Source: an uncultured Clostridium sp. (GTDB lineage Bacteria > Bacillota > Clostridia > TANB77 > CAG-508). From it: DNA of 41,455 nucleotides. The stretch spans positions 1 to 41,455 of the forward strand of contig USGY01000013.1 of NCBI GenBank assembly GCA_900554365.1. Reading direction: 5' to 3'. Every line of letters starts with the position of its first letter. The first letter of the stretch is position 1. The position numbers were made by a program, and so were the translations under genes. Positions 22,358 to 30,453 of the stretch are shown piece after piece. The notes under the pieces were generated by a model. It searched no databases. It was not told where the DNA came from and saw only the letters and a program-made list of their open reading frames with translations.

Positions 22358-22969
22358 ATGACATACACATCGATTGAAAATTCTAACGTTATGGTTTCTG
22401 ATGATGGTAAGAAAATCAGATTAGGTTTGCCAAAGTCTAAGGTTTTTATTCCAAAAGATATTACCGATACGAAAGATGATCAAGAATTTAATATTTATAA
22501 TAGTGGAAATATTGAAAATGATGAAATCGAAGGCATTTATATTGGAACTAATGTATATGAAGATTTTGAAATTGGAAAATCCACTAAGACGGCAGTATAT
22601 GCCATGTCACCACTAGGAGTTAATTTTAGAATTTGTGGAATGAATAGAAGAGCTTTAAATATTATGTGTCAAGAGTGTCTTGATCAATTTGGTTTGGTAT
22701 CTGTAAGAAGTGGAAATTTAAAAGATTTGGGAATTATCAAAATGATTAACCCAGACTTTTTGACCAAAGAATGCTGGCTTGATGATCAGGGATATATCTT
22801 AGGTAGCGATAGTAACATAAATGAAGGAATTTACTATTACAATATGAAGATTAGGGCTGCGATAATCCAGCGGATGCAAAGCATGATCACTGGACATGCC
22901 TTAGTTGGAGCACACGATGTGTGGCCAATAGTTGAGATCGACTATAAAGTGGTCGAAGACAGGTTGTGA
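22358..22969 (+). CDS. DUF6273-like protein, cassette 3 (most divergent)
   Basis: This 203-residue protein shares the size, leader, GAAAGGA ribosome site and terminator type with the two preceding genes. Its weak matches are IEGIYIGTNVYEDF in the first half, ECWLDDQGYILGSD where the others have YWIAS, and ALVGAHDVWPIVEID where they have SVRPIIFVK. It is visibly richer in G+C than the chromosome around it, especially at 22850-22965, and uses CGG for one Arg (22871). No signal peptide, membrane helix or catalytic motif is apparent. Likely part of a transferred, tandemly duplicated family. Confidence 0.6.
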   Translation: MTYTSIENSNVMVSDDGKKIRLGLPKSKVFIPKDITDTKDDQEFNIYNSGNIENDEIEGIYIGTNVYEDFEIGKSTKTAVYAMSPLGVNFRICGMNRRALNIMCQECLDQFGLVSVRSGNLKDLGIIKMINPDFLTKECWLDDQGYILGSDSNINEGIYYYNMKIRAAIIQRMQSMITGHALVGAHDVWPIVEIDYKVVEDRL

Positions 22970-23010
22970 AAACAGAAGTCAAAAACTAAATACGTGCAAT
23001 AAATAGCACC

Positions 23011-23040
23011 AAATAGAGAGCCAAAATTGGCTCTCTATTT
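23011..23040 (+). terminator. Terminator of cassette 3
   Basis: A perfect 13-bp stem (23011-23023 with 23028-23040) with core AGAGAGCC/GGCTCTCT, nearly the same as in cassette 2. Confidence 0.8.
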
Positions 23041-23076
23041 GTATATTAAGAAAACTAAAAAAACTTAAAAAAACTC

Positions 23077-23105
23077 TTGAAAAGTAAATTTTTTTGATAT
23101 AGAAT
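23077..23105 (+). promoter_or_regulatory. Promoter of gapA
   Basis: TTGAAA at 23077-23082 and TAGAAT at 23100-23105 with 17-base spacing. The predicted start point (about 23112) falls in a short hairpin, 23109-23114 with 23123-23128 (aatgcc/ggcatt), so the mRNA would begin with a stem-loop. Confidence 0.65.
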
Positions 23106-23150
23106 AAAAATGCCTAAAGATGGGCATTAAATATATAAGGAGGAAAGAAT

Positions 23151-24155
23151 ATGTCAATAAAAATAGGAATTAATGGATTCGGAAGAATCGGAAAATTATC
23201 ATTTCAAGCAGCATTAGGTAAAGAAGGTGTAGAAATCATTGCAGTAAATGATCCATTCTTAGCTGCAGATTATATGGCTTATATGACAAAATATGATACA
23301 GTTCATGGAAGATTTAGCAAAAATGTAGTTGCTAAAGATGGAAACCTAGAAGTAGATGGAAAGGAAATAAAAGTATTTAATGAAATGGATCCACATAATA
23401 TTCCATGGGGAGAATTAGGTGTTGATTATGTATTAGAATGTTCAGGAGCATTTACAACAATGGAAAAAGCACAAGCTCATATCGATGCTGGAGCTAAAAA
23501 AGTAATAATTAGTGCACCATCAAAAGATGCACCAATGTTTGTTATGGGAGTTAACAATGAATCATATGATCCAAGTATGAAAATTGTATCAAATGCATCT
23601 TGTACAACAAACTGTTTAGCACCACTTGCAAAAGTTATTAACGACAAATTTGGAATTAAAGAAGGATTAATGACAACAGTTCATTCAACAACTGCAACAC
23701 AAAAAACAGTTGATGGAGCAACTAAAAAAGATTGGAGAGGTGGACGTGCTGCATCAGCTAATATTATCCCATCTTCAACAGGAGCTGCAAAAGCAGTTGG
23801 AAAAGTTATTCCAGAATTAAATGGAAAATTAACAGGAATGGCATTTAGAGTACCAACAATAGATGTATCAGTTGTTGATTTAACATGTAACCTAGAAAAA
23901 CCAACAACATATGAAGAAATATGCAAAGCTATGAAAGAAGCTTCTGAAACATATTTAAAAGGAATTGTAGAATATACAGATGAACCAGTAGTATCATCAG
24001 ACTTTTTAAGTGATGAACATACATCAATATTTGATGCAACAGCTGGAATAATGTTAACAGATACATTTGTTAAATTAGTGGCATGGTATGATAACGAATG
24101 GGGATATTCAAACAAATTAGTTGACTTAGCTTGTTACATTGCTAGTAAAGACTAA
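23151..24155 (+). CDS. gapA: Glyceraldehyde-3-phosphate dehydrogenase (type I)
   Basis: GapA oxidises glyceraldehyde-3-phosphate to 1,3-bisphosphoglycerate with NAD and phosphate. The 334-residue protein has the Rossmann start IKIGINGFGRIGKL, the catalytic Cys in SNASCTTNCLAPL (about residue 151), the His segment MTTVHSTTATQ, the RGGRAASANIIPSSTGAAKA loop and WYDNEWGYSNKLVDL near the end. Length and motifs are normal. The start follows AAGGAGGAAAG. It has its own promoter and terminator upstream of pgk, and no CggR-type regulator gene precedes it. Confidence 0.97.
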   Translation: MSIKIGINGFGRIGKLSFQAALGKEGVEIIAVNDPFLAADYMAYMTKYDTVHGRFSKNVVAKDGNLEVDGKEIKVFNEMDPHNIPWGELGVDYVLECSGAFTTMEKAQAHIDAGAKKVIISAPSKDAPMFVMGVNNESYDPSMKIVSNASCTTNCLAPLAKVINDKFGIKEGLMTTVHSTTATQKTVDGATKKDWRGGRAASANIIPSSTGAAKAVGKVIPELNGKLTGMAFRVPTIDVSVVDLTCNLEKPTTYEEICKAMKEASETYLKGIVEYTDEPVVSSDFLSDEHTSIFDATAGIMLTDTFVKLVAWYDNEWGYSNKLVDLACYIASKD

Positions 24156-24196
24156 TTTTAATAAAGAATAAAAATTAAAAAAGGTGATAAAATAGA

Positions 24197-24226
24197 AAAG
24201 AATACTTGAAAAGTATTCTTTTTTGT
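24197..24226 (+). terminator. Terminator between gapA and pgk
   Basis: gaatactt (24200-24207) pairs with aagtattc (24211-24218), extended by AAA/TTT, around a GAA loop and followed by T6. Confidence 0.8.
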
Positions 24227-24234
24227 TATACAAT
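24206..24234 (+). promoter_or_regulatory. Promoter of pgk embedded in the gapA terminator
   Basis: TTGAAA at 24206-24211 lies in the loop and right arm of the terminator; TACAAT at 24229-24234 follows after 17 bases. The start point near 24241 coincides with a gcctt/aaggc hairpin (24241-24245 with 24253-24257). Confidence 0.55.
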
Positions 24235-24294
24235 AAAAATGCCTTAAAAAACAAGGCTTTTATGTAAAAATAGCGCATAAGAGGAGGATAAATA

Positions 24295-25479
24295 ATGAAC
24301 AAAAAAACAATAAAAGATATTGATTTAAAAGATAAGAAAGTTTTAGTAAGATGTGACTTTAATGTACCATTAGATGAAAATAGAAATATTACAGATAATA
24401 CAAGAATAGTGGCAGCATTGCCAACAATAAAATATTTATTAGAAAATAATTGTAGAATAATCTTATGTTCACACTTAGGAAGACCAAAGGGAGAATTCAA
24501 ACCAGAATTCTCATTAAAACCAGTAGCAAAAGAATTATCAAGATTATTAGGAAAAGAAGTAATAATGGCAAAAGATGTTATAGGTGAAGATGCAACATCA
24601 AAAGCAGAAAAGTTAGAACCAGGACAAATATTATTATTAGAAAATGTTAGATTTCATAGAGAAGAAACAGATAATGATCCTGAATTTGCAAAGAAATTAG
24701 CATCAATGGCAGAAATATATGTAAACGATGCCTTTGGAACAGCTCATAGAGCTCATGCTTCAACAGCAGGAGTAGCAAGCTATTTACCAGCTGTATCTGG
24801 TTTTTTAATAGAAAAAGAATTTAAATTTTTAGGACAAGCATTAGAAAATCCTGAAAGACCATTTGTTGCTATATTAGGAGGAGCTAAAGTATCTGATAAA
24901 ATTGGTGTTATAGACAATTTATTAGATAAAGTAGATACATTAATAATAGGCGGAGGAATGGCTTATACATTTATAAAAGCTCAAGGATACGAAGTTGGAA
25001 ATTCAATATGTGAATTAGACAAATTAGATTTAGCTAAAGAAGCAATGGAAAAAGCTAAAGAAAAAGGAGTAAAATTAATGCTTCCTGTAGATACAAAAAT
25101 AGGAAAAGAATTTAAAGCAGATACAGAAAGTAAAACTGTATTAAGTACAGAAATCCCAGAAGGATGGGAAGGATTTGATATTGGAGAACAAACAATAAAA
25201 GAATATGAAGAAGAACTAAAAAAGGCTAAAACAGTTGTATGGAATGGACCATTAGGAGTTTTTGAATTTGACCAATTTGCAATTGGAACAAATGAAATAG
25301 CAAAAACATTAGCTAGTATAAATGCAACAACAATAATTGGTGGAGGAGACTCAGCTGCAGCAGTTAAAAAAGCAGGATTACAAGATAAAATGACACATAT
25401 ATCAACAGGAGGAGGAGCTTCTTTAGAATTCTTAGAAGGAAAGAAATTACCAGGAATTGAATGTTTACAAGATAAATAA
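24295..25479 (+). CDS. pgk: Phosphoglycerate kinase
   Basis: Pgk makes ATP from 1,3-bisphosphoglycerate. The 394-residue protein shows VLVRCDFNVPLDENRNITD (substrate site), SHLGRPKG, LLLENVRFHREE, NDAFGTAHRAHAST, the ALENPERPFVAILGGAKVSD hinge region, VWNGPLGVFEF, and the nucleotide-binding GGGDSAAAVKKAG and STGGGASLEFLEG. All landmarks of the two-lobed kinase are intact and the length is normal. The ribosome site is AGAGGAGG. Its promoter overlaps the gapA terminator, so its expression can be set apart from gapA. Confidence 0.97.
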   Translation: MNKKTIKDIDLKDKKVLVRCDFNVPLDENRNITDNTRIVAALPTIKYLLENNCRIILCSHLGRPKGEFKPEFSLKPVAKELSRLLGKEVIMAKDVIGEDATSKAEKLEPGQILLLENVRFHREETDNDPEFAKKLASMAEIYVNDAFGTAHRAHASTAGVASYLPAVSGFLIEKEFKFLGQALENPERPFVAILGGAKVSDKIGVIDNLLDKVDTLIIGGGMAYTFIKAQGYEVGNSICELDKLDLAKEAMEKAKEKGVKLMLPVDTKIGKEFKADTESKTVLSTEIPEGWEGFDIGEQTIKEYEEELKKAKTVVWNGPLGVFEFDQFAIGTNEIAKTLASINATTIIGGGDSAAAVKKAGLQDKMTHISTGGGASLEFLEGKKLPGIECLQDK

Positions 25480-25505
25480 AAAGGGAAAATATCTTTCCCT
25501 TTTTG
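25480..25505 (+). terminator. Terminator after pgk
   Basis: aaagggaaa (25480-25488) pairs with tttcccttt (25494-25502) around a 5-base loop, followed by more T. It starts directly after the stop codon. Confidence 0.75.
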
Positions 25506-25536
25506 ACTGTAGAAAAGAAGAGAATCCAAAGATAAA

Positions 25537-25568
25537 AGGAGGAGAAAAATAGCATAATAATGCTATTT
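25537..25568 (+). promoter_or_regulatory. Ribosome site and hairpin in the tpiA leader
   Basis: AGGAGGA at 25537-25543 lies 35 bases upstream of the tpiA ATG, too far for normal initiation. Between them a 9-bp perfect stem (25547-25555 with 25560-25568, core atagcat/atgctat) could bring the two closer when folded. A 6-codon frame, ATG at 25560 to TAA at 25577, lies in the hairpin's right arm and ends one base before tpiA. Confidence 0.45.
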
Positions 25569-25578
25569 AAAGACTAAT

Positions 25579-26331
25579 ATGAGAAAAAAAGTAATAGCAG
25601 GAAACTGGAAAATGAATATGTTACCAGGAGAGACAATAGAATTTATAAGTGAATTAACAACATTAGTAAAAGATACTAAAAACGAAATAATTTTATGTGT
25701 TCCATATATTGATTTATTTTATGCTTTATTAACAGCACAAGAAACTAATATAAAAATTGGTGCTGAAAATATGTATTTTGAAGAAAAAGGAGCATTCACA
25801 GGTGAAATATCAGGAGAAATGCTAAAAGCTATAAATGTAAAATATGTAATTATAGGTCATTCTGAAAGACGTAAATATTTTAATGAAACAGATGAAATTG
25901 TAAATAAAAAAGTAAAATCAGCATTTAAACATGGTTTAAAACCAATAATTTGCGTTGGAGAAACTTTAGAACAAAAAGAACAAGGAATTGCAGAAGAAGT
26001 AATAACATTACAAACAGAGAAAGCTTTAGATGGATTAACAGCAGAACAAGTAAAAAATGCAATAATTGCATATGAACCAATATGGGCAATTGGAACAGGA
26101 AAAACTGCAACAAGTGAAGATGCAAATAACAGTATAAAAGGAATAAGAAATAAAATTGCTCAAATATATGGAAATGAAGTAGCAAATGAAATTATAATTC
26201 AATATGGTGGAAGCGTAAAACCTGAAAATGCTAAAGAATTATTTTCAATGTCAGATATAGATGGCGCATTAGTAGGTGGAGCAAGTCTTAAAGCAGATGA
26301 ATTTAGTAAAATTGTAAACTTTGACAAATAA
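25579..26331 (+). CDS. tpiA: Triosephosphate isomerase
   Basis: TpiA interconverts dihydroxyacetone phosphate and glyceraldehyde-3-phosphate. The 250-residue TIM barrel has the Lys motif AGNWKMN, the electrophilic His in IIGHSERRKYF, the catalytic Glu in AYEPIWAIGTGKTAT (loop 6 included), and IQYGGSVKPENAKEL and DGALVGGASLKADEF for phosphate binding. No stop or frame problem is seen. The start is fixed by the conserved MRKKVIAGNWKMN; no earlier in-frame start exists after the TAA at 25558. The unusual leader hairpin may regulate its translation. gpmI follows 34 bases later. Confidence 0.97.
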   Translation: MRKKVIAGNWKMNMLPGETIEFISELTTLVKDTKNEIILCVPYIDLFYALLTAQETNIKIGAENMYFEEKGAFTGEISGEMLKAINVKYVIIGHSERRKYFNETDEIVNKKVKSAFKHGLKPIICVGETLEQKEQGIAEEVITLQTEKALDGLTAEQVKNAIIAYEPIWAIGTGKTATSEDANNSIKGIRNKIAQIYGNEVANEIIIQYGGSVKPENAKELFSMSDIDGALVGGASLKADEFSKIVNFDK

Positions 26332-26365
26332 CAAATGCGACTTAAAAAGGATGGTAGAAGTATAA

Positions 26366-27907
26366 ATGAAAGATAAATTAACAATGCTAATGATATTAGA
26401 TGGTTTTGGTTATAATAGTAATGAAGATGGAAATGCAATAAAGCTAGCTAAAACACCTAATATTGATAAACTAATGAGAAAATATTCAAATACAGAAATA
26501 AAAACAAGTGGTTTAGAAGTTGGATTACCAGAAGGACAAATGGGAAATTCAGAAGTAGGTCACACAAACATAGGCGCAGGAAGAGTTGTATATCAGGAAT
26601 TGACTAAAATAACAAAATCAATTGAAGAAGGCGACTTTTTTACAAATTCAGAATTTATGTCAGCAATAGAAAATTGTAAAAAAAATAAATCTAAATTGCA
26701 TATAATAGGTTTGCTATCAGATGGTGGAGTTCATAGTCATATTCGTCATTTATATGGTCTTTTGGAAATGGCCAAAAGACGTGACTTTGAAGATGTTTAT
26801 GTACATTGCTTTTTAGATGGTAGAGATACACCACCAGCATCAGCAGAGAGTTATTTATTAAAATTACAAGATAAAATGAGAGAAAAAGGAATAGGAAAAA
26901 TCGCAAGTATATCAGGAAGATTTTATGCAATGGATAGAGACTCAAGATGGGAAAGAATCAAAAAATGTTATGATGTCCTTGTAAATGGTGTTGGAAACAA
27001 AGCAGGAAGTACAATAAAAGCAATAGAAGATTCATATCAAAAAGAAGTATTTGATGAATTTGTTGATCCAACAGCAATATGTAATGGAAATGATCCAATT
27101 GCTAAAATTGAAAAAAATGATTCAGTAATATTTTTTAATTTTAGACCAGATAGAGCTAGAGAATTAACTAGAGCATTGGTAGACCCAAACTTTGATAAAT
27201 TTGAAACAAAGAAAGATTTGAATTTATACTTTGTATGTTTCACAAATTATGATGAAACAATGCCAAATGTACACATAGCTTTTAATAAAGAAAACTTGAA
27301 AAATACATTTGGAGAATATATAAGTAATAAAGGATATACACAATTAAGAATTGCAGAAACAGAAAAATACGCACATGTAACATTTTTCTTTAATGGAGGA
27401 ATTGAAGAAAAATATAAGGGAGAAGATAGAATATTAATTCCATCACCTAAGGTAGATACTTATGATAAAAAGCCGGAAATGAGTGCATATGAAGTTACTG
27501 ATAAAGTATTGGAAGAAATAGAGCAAGACAAATATGACGTAATAATTTTAAATTATGCAAATACTGATATGGTTGGACATACAGGAAGTTTGTCAGCAGC
27601 AATAAAAGCTGTAGAAGTAGTTGATGAATGTGTGGGTAAAGTTGTAAAAGCAGTAGAGGAGAAACATGGTAATTTATTAATAACAGCAGATCATGGAAAT
27701 GCAGAACAAATGATAGATTATAAAACAGGAGAACCTCATACAGCACATACTACAAATCCTGTACCACTAATATTAGTAACAGATGATAAAAGTTTAAAAT
27801 TAAAATCAGATGGAAAATTGGCAGATTTAGCTCCAACCATGCTTGATTTAATGAATCTTGACAAACCAGATGAAATGACAGGAACAAGTTTATTAAGTAA
27901 GGAATAG
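26366..27907 (+). CDS. gpmI: 2,3-bisphosphoglycerate-independent phosphoglycerate mutase
   Basis: GpmI is the Mn-dependent mutase converting 3- to 2-phosphoglycerate. The 513-residue protein has LMILDGFGYN (metal ligands), the catalytic Ser in GQMGNSEVGHTNIGAGRVVY, HIIGLLSDGGVHSHIRHL, FLDGRDTPP, SGRFYAMDRDSRWERI, NFRPDRARELTRAL, NYANTDMVGHTG and TADHGNAEQM, so both the phosphatase-like and transferase domains are complete. It continues the glycolytic run after tpiA. A DUF600 gene follows 7 bases after its stop. Confidence 0.97.
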   Translation: MKDKLTMLMILDGFGYNSNEDGNAIKLAKTPNIDKLMRKYSNTEIKTSGLEVGLPEGQMGNSEVGHTNIGAGRVVYQELTKITKSIEEGDFFTNSEFMSAIENCKKNKSKLHIIGLLSDGGVHSHIRHLYGLLEMAKRRDFEDVYVHCFLDGRDTPPASAESYLLKLQDKMREKGIGKIASISGRFYAMDRDSRWERIKKCYDVLVNGVGNKAGSTIKAIEDSYQKEVFDEFVDPTAICNGNDPIAKIEKNDSVIFFNFRPDRARELTRALVDPNFDKFETKKDLNLYFVCFTNYDETMPNVHIAFNKENLKNTFGEYISNKGYTQLRIAETEKYAHVTFFFNGGIEEKYKGEDRILIPSPKVDTYDKKPEMSAYEVTDKVLEEIEQDKYDVIILNYANTDMVGHTGSLSAAIKAVEVVDECVGKVVKAVEEKHGNLLITADHGNAEQMIDYKTGEPHTAHTTNPVPLILVTDDKSLKLKSDGKLADLAPTMLDLMNLDKPDEMTGTSLLSKE

Positions 27908-27914
27908 AAGAGAT

Positions 27915-28610
27915 ATGTTGAATCACACAAAGAAAATAAAAGAAATGTATGAAGATATACAAAAAAGATTGTATTATATGATACCAGAAAAATGGGATAA
28001 ATTATTTCTATATAGCTCAGTAATCGATAAAGAAAATGGAGAACAAACAGGTGAGTTATATTTTTACTATATACCAAAAGGAATATTAAAGAAAAAGCCA
28101 GTAAATGTATATGAAATACCAAATAGATTTAATTTGGATGAAGACGAATATATAAAATTGGTAAAAATATTATATATAAAAATAAAAAAATTACGTGAAG
28201 AATTTAAAAAGTCAGAAACAGGTTCGATATGGACTAATATCACAATAAGTATTCAAAATATGAAGTTTAAAGTAGAATATAATTATGAAGATTTAGAACA
28301 TAGTAGATTTAATAGCTATGAACGTCATATAATTTGGAGATATGAATATTTAGGAATAGGTGAGCAACAAGTAAACAAGAAAGATAAAGAAATATTAGAA
28401 AGATATTTAACAGGACCTCATCTTTTAACTAGAAAAGAAAAATATGAAACAGGTATATATATAAGAGAAGTTGAAAATAAAATAGAATACAATACAGATG
28501 AAAATACAGAAGAAAGAGAAGAAAAAAAGGAGACAAATCCAAAAAGAAAGAATCAATTATTACTATCAGAAGAGCAAATAAAAGAATTTGAAAATAAAAA
28601 TAAAAAATAA
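27915..28610 (+). CDS. YezG/DUF600-family immunity-like protein
   Basis: The 231-residue protein shows the family's pattern: an N-terminal helix, MIPEKWDKLFLYSSV, GELYFYYIPKG, VYEIPNRF, NITISIQNMKFKVEYNYEDL, and ERHIIWRYEYLGI. YezG-family proteins are antitoxins for secreted LXG toxins such as YeeF in Bacillus. No toxin, LXG or Esx-type gene is in the neighbourhood, so this is an orphan copy and could protect against toxins from other strains. A Glu/Lys/Asn-rich tail of about 45 residues follows the domain. It starts 7 bases after gpmI with only AGAAGAGA as a ribosome site, so it may rely on read-through from gpmI. Confidence 0.75.
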   Translation: MLNHTKKIKEMYEDIQKRLYYMIPEKWDKLFLYSSVIDKENGEQTGELYFYYIPKGILKKKPVNVYEIPNRFNLDEDEYIKLVKILYIKIKKLREEFKKSETGSIWTNITISIQNMKFKVEYNYEDLEHSRFNSYERHIIWRYEYLGIGEQQVNKKDKEILERYLTGPHLLTRKEKYETGIYIREVENKIEYNTDENTEEREEKKETNPKRKNQLLLSEEQIKEFENKNKK

Positions 28611-28611
28611 G

Positions 28612-28655
28612 CCAAAAAAAGTCCCTCGAATATTTAAATATTCGAAGGATTTTTT
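28612..28655. terminator. Bidirectional terminator between the YezG-like gene and the SPFH gene
   Basis: tcgaatat (28626-28633) pairs with atattcga (28638-28645), extended by CC/GG after one mismatch. It is flanked by A-rich sequence on the left and T-rich on the right, so it can stop both converging transcripts. Confidence 0.8.
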
Positions 28656-28656
28656 A

Positions 28657-29580
28657 TTATTTATCTAATTTTTTTGGAGCTTTTTTATCATCTTTTACAG
28701 CTTCTGCCATAGCTCCTAATGAACTTAAAGCACCAGTTGCTTCAAATGGAATAAATACTTTGTTTGCTTCACCTTTAGCAACTTCTTCTAAGGCTTCAAG
28801 TGATTTTAATTGAACTAATTTTTCTGTTGGATCTGCTTTTTTCATTGCATCATAAACTTTTTGAATTTCTAATGCCTTAGCATCAGCAACTTCTTTAATT
28901 GCTTGAGCTTCACCGGCAGCTCTTCTTATTTTTGCTTCTTTTTCAGCTTCTGCATCTAATATAGCAGCTTGTTTTCTACCTTCTGCAATAGTAATAGCAG
29001 ATTGTCTTTGAGCTTCAGCTTCTAGAATCATAGCTCTTTTATTTCTTTCTGCATTCATTTCTTTTTCCATTGCATCTTGAACATCAGCAGGTGGATTAAT
29101 ATCTTTAATTTCAACTCTATCTATTTTACAACCCCATCTATCAGTTGCTTCATCAAGTACAGCACGTAATTTGTTATTGATTCCATCTCTAGAACTAAAT
29201 GTTTCGTCTAAATCCATTTTACCAATAATATCACGAATTGTTGTAATAGCTAAATATTCAATACCTTTTTTCAAACTTTGGATTTCATATACAGCTTTTG
29301 CTGGATCTGTTATTTGATAAAATACAACTGTATCAATTGTAATTGTAACATTATCTTTTGTAATAACTCCTTGAGGTGGTACATCCATTGTTTGTTGTTT
29401 TAAACTAACAACACTTCTTACATGATCAAAAAATGGAATTATAATTGTAAGACCGGCATCTGCTACCTTATAAAATTTACCTAATCTTTCAATAATGTAT
29501 ACCTCTGATTGCTTAACAATTTTGATTGACATTGCAGCAATAACTAAAACGATAATAAGTAGTATTAATAAGACTATCAT
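28657..29580 (-). CDS. SPFH-domain (stomatin/prohibitin-type) membrane protein
   Basis: The 307-residue protein has one N-terminal membrane helix (about 2-18), then the SPFH domain (VYIIERLGKFYKVADAGLTI, KQQTMDVPPQGVITKDNVTI) and a long Ala/Glu-rich coiled coil (EAEAQRQSAITIAEGRKQAA). This is the stomatin/QmcA pattern. These proteins form large ring or cage oligomers and organise membrane microdomains. The gene lies downstream of an NfeD gene on the same strand, the classic partner pair. It starts 7 bases after AAGGAGG and ends at the shared terminator. Confidence 0.92.
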   Translation of the reverse strand: MIVLLILLIIVLVIAAMSIKIVKQSEVYIIERLGKFYKVADAGLTIIIPFFDHVRSVVSLKQQTMDVPPQGVITKDNVTITIDTVVFYQITDPAKAVYEIQSLKKGIEYLAITTIRDIIGKMDLDETFSSRDGINNKLRAVLDEATDRWGCKIDRVEIKDINPPADVQDAMEKEMNAERNKRAMILEAEAQRQSAITIAEGRKQAAILDAEAEKEAKIRRAAGEAQAIKEVADAKALEIQKVYDAMKKADPTEKLVQLKSLEALEEVAKGEANKVFIPFEATGALSSLGAMAEAVKDDKKAPKKLDK

Positions 29581-29641
29581 ATTATTTTCCTCCTTAAAAT
29601 TATTTACTTATAAAATATGTATGTAAATATTAAAAACTAAA

Positions 29642-30067
29642 TTATAATGGCTTTACAATAAGTTTAACGCCATCTATTTTTAGAATTTCCACTTGAGTGT
29701 CTTTTGGAATAACCAAATTATTAAAGCTATTAGCAGACCAAGTTTCGCCTTTTACTTTAACTAAACCTTTAGAATTTACATTATCTATATCAACTGTAAC
29801 AATTCCAGTTTGACCAATAAGTGATGATACATTTGTTGGAATAGTTTTGTTATTTGCAAATTTATTTACAAAAGGTCTAGTAGCAAAAATTAAAATCGTT
29901 GAAAATATAATAAATATTGTTGTTTGAACAATTAAATCATTTGTTATAAAGCTCACGATCATTGCAATTAAAGCCCCAATTCCTAACCAGAAAATTAAAA
30001 ATCCAGCTGTAAAAATTTCAATAATCATAAAAATTCCTGCTAAAATTAGCCATATATACCAGCTCAA
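29642..30067 (-). CDS. NfeD-like membrane protein (short form)
   Basis: The protein has three or four membrane helices (SWYIWLILAGIFMIIEIF, FLIFWLGIGALIAMIVSF, TIFIIFSTILIFATRPF) followed by an OB-fold domain with LIGQTGIVTVDI, GLVKVKGETWSA and VEILKIDGVKLIVKPL. It is the short NfeD type without the protease domain and works with SPFH proteins in membrane domains. The frame is open from an ATG at 30091, but AAAGGAGG lies inside that extension. The TTG at 30067, 7 bases after the ribosome site, gives the usual MSWYIWL start and is chosen here (141 residues). Confidence 0.88.
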   Translation of the reverse strand: MSWYIWLILAGIFMIIEIFTAGFLIFWLGIGALIAMIVSFITNDLIVQTTIFIIFSTILIFATRPFVNKFANNKTIPTNVSSLIGQTGIVTVDIDNVNSKGLVKVKGETWSANSFNNLVIPKDTQVEILKIDGVKLIVKPL

Positions 30068-30099
30068 GTAAAGTCCTCCTTTAAATACCAACTATTAAT

Positions 30100-30128
30100 A
30101 TTATAACATAATATTAACAAAAAATAAA
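30100..30128 (-). promoter_or_regulatory. Promoter of the nfeD-SPFH unit
   Basis: On the minus strand a perfect TATAAT occupies 30105-30100. The -35 region (TTTATT, 30128-30123) is weak. The distance to the TTG start is about 30 bases. Confidence 0.45.
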
Positions 30129-30276
30129 GTAGTTGACGTAAAAATATTTACTCTAAACATTGAATTTAAAGCGATATAATAAAAATGTATTAAATAAAAA
30201 GTTAATACATACTAAAATGAATAAAAAAATTTTTTTGGTACATAACAATATAAAGAAATATATAGGAGAATTTGAT

Positions 30277-30453
30277 ATGGATAATAAGAATGAAATTGAA
30301 GTAGGGGAAGATGGAACAAAATATGGTGAGTTTGTATCATCATATTTTGCATGGATATCTTTACCTAAGCAAAAAGAAAACGCTAAAAGGTTAGAAGAAA
30401 TAACTAAAAAAGACAATAAAGGTCAAGGAAAAAACAAAAAGTCAAAAAAATAA
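30277..30453 (+). CDS. Small basic-tailed protein of unknown function
   Basis: A 58-residue product with an acidic start (MDNKNEIEVGEDGTKYGEFV), a short hydrophobic patch (SSYFAWISLPK) and a strongly basic Lys/Asn tail. The ATG at 30277 has TAGGAGA 9 bases upstream; the frame is open from 30160 but that part has no ribosome site and looks like leader sequence. TATAAT at 30175-30180 could serve as its -10. I recognise no family. The coding call rests on the ribosome site and composition, so it is tentative. Confidence 0.5.
   Translation: MDNKNEIEVGEDGTKYGEFVSSYFAWISLPKQKENAKRLEEITKKDNKGQGKNKKSKK

Noticed and set aside
30068..30091. Longer NfeD start at ATG 30091
   Set aside because: The AAAGGAGG ribosome site lies inside this extension; the TTG after it gives the family-typical start.
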